NCBI GenBank assembly: GCA_950075905.1
Contig: CATMVR010000186.1
Location: 1 to 8,358, forward strand
DNA length: 8,358 nt
Direction of reading: 5' to 3'
Origin: an uncultured Persicitalea sp.
GTDB taxonomy: Bacteria; Bacteroidota; Bacteroidia; Cytophagales; Spirosomataceae
Below the pieces are notes generated by a model that saw nothing but the letters and a program-made list of their open reading frames with translations, was not told the DNA's origin and did no database searches. The translations under genes and the position numbers were made by a program. Shown one piece after another: positions 5,318 through 8,358 of the stretch. The first letter of the stretch is position 1; the number at the start of each line of letters is the position of its first letter.

Positions 5318-7483
5318 CTACTGTACTTTCAGATGCACGCTCTTGCCCAGGTACACGTCCTGCGGCAGGTCTACGATGAATAGCGTGGTGTTTTGCCCCT
5401 CGTCCACTACGGTCCGGTAGTTTTCACCTTTGGCTTTGTAGATGCCACTTACTGATACCAGCAGGCGGCTCAGCTTGCGCGAGGGGTCGGCTACGGTGAG
5501 CTCGCTCAGGCGATTGCCCTGCATTTTCAGCATCGCCATGCCGGGGCTATCCATCCGTACATTCACGCCTTTTTCAATGTCTATATTACCTGCCTGGTAG
5601 AAAGCCAACTGGGCAATGTTTTGCTTCGCGTTCCGAACGGCCTGCAAGGCCGGGGTATTAGACAGAATCTCGATGGAGCGGTTGTTCTCACTACCTGCGC
5701 TCAGCTCCTGCTCCGTTACGTTGGGTACCACGATGTACTGATACGACGCCCCGGACGGTTTTTTGCCGTGGTTGAACCACAGCGTAAAAACTTCTTCTTT
5801 AACCGGCTCCTTACTGATGTTTTTCTGATCCGTAATAGCCGCCCAGCTACCCGTTTCGGTCTGATTGGAGAGCGTCACGGTGGCGGGCTCGGGGAAGAGG
5901 TACCCTATCTTGTCGTGGTGTACCCACTTCACGTTTTGCAGCGTCCGGCTGCCTTTGGGCACTGCCTGCCGGGTACCGTTCTGCATCATACTCACATCGC
6001 TGCGCATCAGCACCTGATTGAGCGTAGTGGCTACGTCGAGGTTGGCTTTAGAACTGATGTCGGTACCGAGACAGACGTACTCTTTATCAAAGAAAAACCA
6101 CGATTTCTTGGCTTCCAGCGGGTCGTGGGGACTCTTGAAATCGAAAACTACGGCCCCGTACATGCCGTCGGTAACGGCCCCCACAAAATCAGTCAGGCCG
6201 TCTTTTTGAATGTCGTTGATACCGTGCATCTGCGGCTTCTGCACGATGGTGGTACCCGATACCTTCTGCCAGTCGTAGACGGGCCAGATATTGAGGTACT
6301 CGTCGCCTTTCAGCGAAAGGTAGTTGGTGCCATCGGCGCGGTGGTGGGTGAGTTTGCCGGGGCCGTTGTAGGGCTCCTCCATGTTGCGGTTGCGGGTCGA
6401 GTACATGCGCACGGTGGTGTAGAAATCCGGGCGCTGGAACACAAAATGCTCGGTTTGCCAGAAGAACTTGGCAAAGGAGGCCGAGGGTTTGGCTTCGCCC
6501 TTCCGCAGGCGGATAATTTCTTCCAGCTCGTTTTTGCGGTAGTCGGTACTGGCGAGCACGCGCTCAATTTCCTGGATAGCGTGGGGTTTGAAGGTAGCCT
6601 TGTTGGTAATGCTGCGGTTCTTCACGCTCACATCGCTGTACACGCCATACACCATCTGCTTGTAAATGCCATCGAGGTAGTAGTCTACCAGCTGGTTTAT
6701 TTTTTCTTTGGAAAAAGCATACTTCGTGCCCGACACATAGTACGACCAGTCACCAAACGCATTGGCATATTTGCCGTAGCCGTAGGAGTCGGTATTGTTG
6801 ACGCGGTCTACGCGGTGGTGAAAGCTGTAATCGTGCTGCATACCCCGTTGTCCGGTGGCAAATTTCAGCTCGCCCTCAATGATCTTGATGATGTTGTCAA
6901 ACTCCTGAAAATCGCCCTGAAAAAGCAGGTTTTTGGCCAGGATGCCCGCAATCACGATGCGGTCGCCGCTGGGCCGGGCACCGGAGGCATTCATATTGGC
7001 CCGGAAAATCATGGGTTGCGCCCCGGTCACCAGCTCTTTGGGTAGCTCATCACCCATGATTAGCATCAGGTTGCCCAGGTTGGTGGGCGTCGTGATCTGA
7101 TTGTCGTGCCAGTTGTCGCCCACATAATCGTTTTTGACCCAGTAGGCCAGGCTCTTTTCGATAGCGGCTTTGAGTGGTTTGCTCCGGTAGTAGCGCGACG
7201 ATTTAGTTTTATAAGCCAGTGCCATATCCACTAGGTAATTGGTATGGAACCGGTGCGGAAAGCCGGCCGTGCGGCTCAGATCATCGTAGTTGATGCCTTT
7301 GAAGCTGCCGTCGGGGTTCATTTTGGCCATGATAGCTTCGACGTTCGCATCATCGATTTTGGTGGCCATCAGATCGGCCACTACCCGGTCTTTGATGATT
7401 TTCAGGTCATTTTGCGCCAGGCAAAACGAAGTCAACAGGAACAGAATCGGTGCCAATGTCAGGCCTCGCATCAGAAGTTTCAT
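5318..7483 (-). CDS. Secreted polysaccharide lyase family 8 (chondroitin/hyaluronan lyase type)
   Basis: A 721-residue protein with a signal peptide (MKLLMRG, hydrophobic core, cleavage after CLA-23). Its length and end-to-end layout match Pedobacter heparinus chondroitinase AC, about 700 residues. An alpha-helical toroid fills roughly the first 350 residues and a beta-sandwich the rest. Recalled shared blocks are AKKSWFFFDKEYVCLG, HDKIGYLFPE and FTLWFNHGKKP...YIVVPN. The enzyme class cleaves acidic polysaccharides by beta-elimination using Asn, His, Tyr, Arg and Glu. Plausible counterparts are His222/His223 (DYSFHHR), Tyr234 or Tyr236 (SYGYG), Arg290 (KNRSIT) and Glu369/Glu370 (NMEEPYNGPGKL). 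The Asn site, usually TGAN, appears here as SGARPSGDR without Asn, so substrate or mechanism may differ from AC lyase; chondroitin, hyaluronan or another uronic-acid polymer are options. No SusC/SusD or sulfatase gene is beside it in the window. Confidence 0.88.
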   Translation of the reverse strand: MKLLMRGLTLAPILFLLTSFCLAQNDLKIIKDRVVADLMATKIDDANVEAIMAKMNPDGSFKGINYDDLSRTAGFPHRFHTNYLVDMALAYKTKSSRYYRSKPLKAAIEKSLAYWVKNDYVGDNWHDNQITTPTNLGNLMLIMGDELPKELVTGAQPMIFRANMNASGARPSGDRIVIAGILAKNLLFQGDFQEFDNIIKIIEGELKFATGQRGMQHDYSFHHRVDRVNNTDSYGYGKYANAFGDWSYYVSGTKYAFSKEKINQLVDYYLDGIYKQMVYGVYSDVSVKNRSITNKATFKPHAIQEIERVLASTDYRKNELEEIIRLRKGEAKPSASFAKFFWQTEHFVFQRPDFYTTVRMYSTRNRNMEEPYNGPGKLTHHRADGTNYLSLKGDEYLNIWPVYDWQKVSGTTIVQKPQMHGINDIQKDGLTDFVGAVTDGMYGAVVFDFKSPHDPLEAKKSWFFFDKEYVCLGTDISSKANLDVATTLNQVLMRSDVSMMQNGTRQAVPKGSRTLQNVKWVHHDKIGYLFPEPATVTLSNQTETGSWAAITDQKNISKEPVKEEVFTLWFNHGKKPSGASYQYIVVPNVTEQELSAGSENNRSIEILSNTPALQAVRNAKQNIAQLAFYQAGNIDIEKGVNVRMDSPGMAMLKMQGNRLSELTVADPSRKLSRLLVSVSGIYKAKGENYRTVVDEGQNTTLFIVDLPQDVYLGKSVHLKVQ

Positions 7484-7578
7484 GGGAGAAAAAGGTTAAT
7501 TAGGTTTAGCTCCCTTAAAAAAGCCCGTTGCTGTCTGTTTCTATTGACCGCGAGGATACTAATCGGCAAAAAGTACTT
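7484..7578 (-). other. 95-bp gap between the BatA-like gene and the polysaccharide lyase gene
   Basis: This spacer must hold the lyase ribosome-binding region and perhaps its own promoter. On the - strand it ends in an AT-rich leader, CTAATTAACC followed by a pyrimidine run just before the ATG. There is no Shine-Dalgarno match, which is normal in Bacteroidota. I found no convincing terminator or TAnnTTTG promoter box, so cotranscription from the upstream gene cannot be excluded. Confidence 0.4.
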
Positions 7579-8358
7579 TCAAAGCTTCGGCTCCACCCAC
7601 AGAGCCGCACACACCACACAGAACAGCAGCAGCCATACCCATTCCGGTAATTTAGCTTCACGACCAGCCTTGCTGCCCTTAGAGGAAGCCGTATACCCGG
7701 CCGTACGCAGGGCGCGAACGTAATCATTCATACGCTGGCCAGCAAACAAAGCCGAGGTAGAATCCTCGATATATACCTCGACCGAATCGCCCAGCGCTAT
7801 CCAGCCCCTCGAACCAAACAGGTACCCCACTTCCGTTGCCTGCTCGTTCAGCGGGGCAGGCAGCAAAGTCACCGTGTCTGCTCCGATGTTCAGGCGGGCG
7901 GGCAGGCGGGCGGTGGTATTCAATTGCAGCGTTCCGCTCAATCCCTTGAAGAGGGGGGCTTCGGCCGTGATCGTAGTAGCCAAAGGGGGTTGCAGGTAGG
8001 CCAGCACCGTATTCCACAAGGAGGCATAGGCCGTACTGTCGCCACTGAGTTTGAGGGGGAAGGTTTCGTTGAGCAGGCTTACCCCTACTTTACCCCTCTT
8101 ATTCCAGATAGCTACGGGGTACCCCGTCGTCATTTGCTGCGGCAGCGACTCGGCAAAGGCATAGGGCTGCGCCGTAAGATTGGGGGCTACGGGTACCGTG
8201 GCTTCGGTACTCTTGCGCCGGGCCGCAAAGCGCGTTCCCAGAAGTCGGTTGACGGAACCAAGCTCGGCCTCCGGCTGAGTCAGGTTGATGAAAAGCACGC
8301 TTTTTCCGGCGTTCAGCGCTTTTTTTACCGTAGCGAGGCCAGCATTGGCCGGATCCGT
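7579..8358 (-). CDS. C-terminal part of a BatA-like membrane-anchored protein (5' end off window)
   Basis: The frame is open from the window edge to TGA at 7581-7579, giving 259 C-terminal residues; the N-terminus is missing. The fragment opens with TDPANAGLATVKKALNAGKS followed by VLFINL, an alpha/beta segment that would fit a glutamine-amidotransferase-like or von Willebrand-like fold. Next come beta-rich segments such as GYPVAIWNKRGKVGVSLL and VGYLFGSRGWIALGDS. The last 23 residues are one membrane helix, EWVWLLLFCVVCAALW, and the tail VEPKL. Large Bacteroidota proteins with two N-terminal membrane helices (BatA N-terminal type) and a single C-terminal helix end this way, so I call it BatA-like; function is unknown. 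It reads in the same direction as the lyase gene, 95 bp upstream. An internal GTG at 8298 is not a credible start because the frame is open upstream. Confidence 0.7.
   Translation of the reverse strand, partial: TDPANAGLATVKKALNAGKSVLFINLTQPEAELGSVNRLLGTRFAARRKSTEATVPVAPNLTAQPYAFAESLPQQMTTGYPVAIWNKRGKVGVSLLNETFPLKLSGDSTAYASLWNTVLAYLQPPLATTITAEAPLFKGLSGTLQLNTTARLPARLNIGADTVTLLPAPLNEQATEVGYLFGSRGWIALGDSVEVYIEDSTSALFAGQRMNDYVRALRTAGYTASSKGSKAGREAKLPEWVWLLLFCVVCAALWVEPKL

Noticed and set aside
5621..7045. A 474-codon open frame on the + strand inside the polysaccharide lyase gene
   Set aside because: It is antisense to a clearly conserved PL8 gene, has low-complexity Val/Gly/His-rich content with no domain, and is explained by G+C-rich codon usage on the real strand.
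4323..7503. Shared 10-mer GGTTAATTAG at 4323 and 7494, both upstream of - strand genes
   Set aside because: It is a short AT-rich match at different distances from the starts (about 60 and 11 nt); chance is the simpler explanation.
7724..8017. A 97-codon - strand frame rich in Pro and Arg
   Set aside because: It is a shifted frame within the BatA-like gene, whose own frame is open to the window edge and ends in a sensible membrane helix.

Overview
The window looks like a chromosomal segment from a member of the Bacteroidota, probably Cytophagales. The signs are a secreted family 8 polysaccharide lyase close to the Pedobacter chondroitinase AC type, a BatA-like C-terminus ending in a membrane helix plus a short EPKL tail, a DUF6265 lipocalin-like secreted protein, and starts that mostly lack good Shine-Dalgarno sequences. 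Genus-level placement is inference only.

Left half (1-4261): two short gene modules converge, with stop codons only 9 bp apart. On the + strand are the tail of an unidentified gene (1-147), a 383-residue HNH endonuclease-like protein (126-1277) and a one-chain fusion of a class I SAM methyltransferase with a HIT domain (1283-2128). These three overlap or nearly abut, so they are probably cotranscribed. On the - strand, a GHKL-type ATPase (4261-2780) is followed 15 nt later by a zinc-ribbon/DUF4145 protein (2764-2138). Endonuclease, methyltransferase, nucleotide-binding and HEPN-like parts, together with a base composition that appears AT-richer than the right half, suggest a defence or DNA-modification island. 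No family seen here proves that. The HIT domain has Thr where the catalytic His nucleophile is expected.

Middle (4262-5317): a 363-bp gene-free stretch holds several copies of a small palindromic repeat, including one inverted pair built like a REPIN. A small secreted DUF6265 protein follows (4625-5125). After it come a strong bidirectional terminator (5171-5213) and one more degenerate repeat copy.

Right half (5318-8358, - strand): a full-length secreted polysaccharide lyase of family PL8 (7483-5318), and upstream of it the C-terminal part of a membrane-anchored BatA-like protein running off the window edge. These look like ordinary chromosomal genes and show no functional link to the left half. 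The palindrome GGTACC occurs about 15 times across the window, in all reading frames and on genes of both strands, far more than expected by chance.
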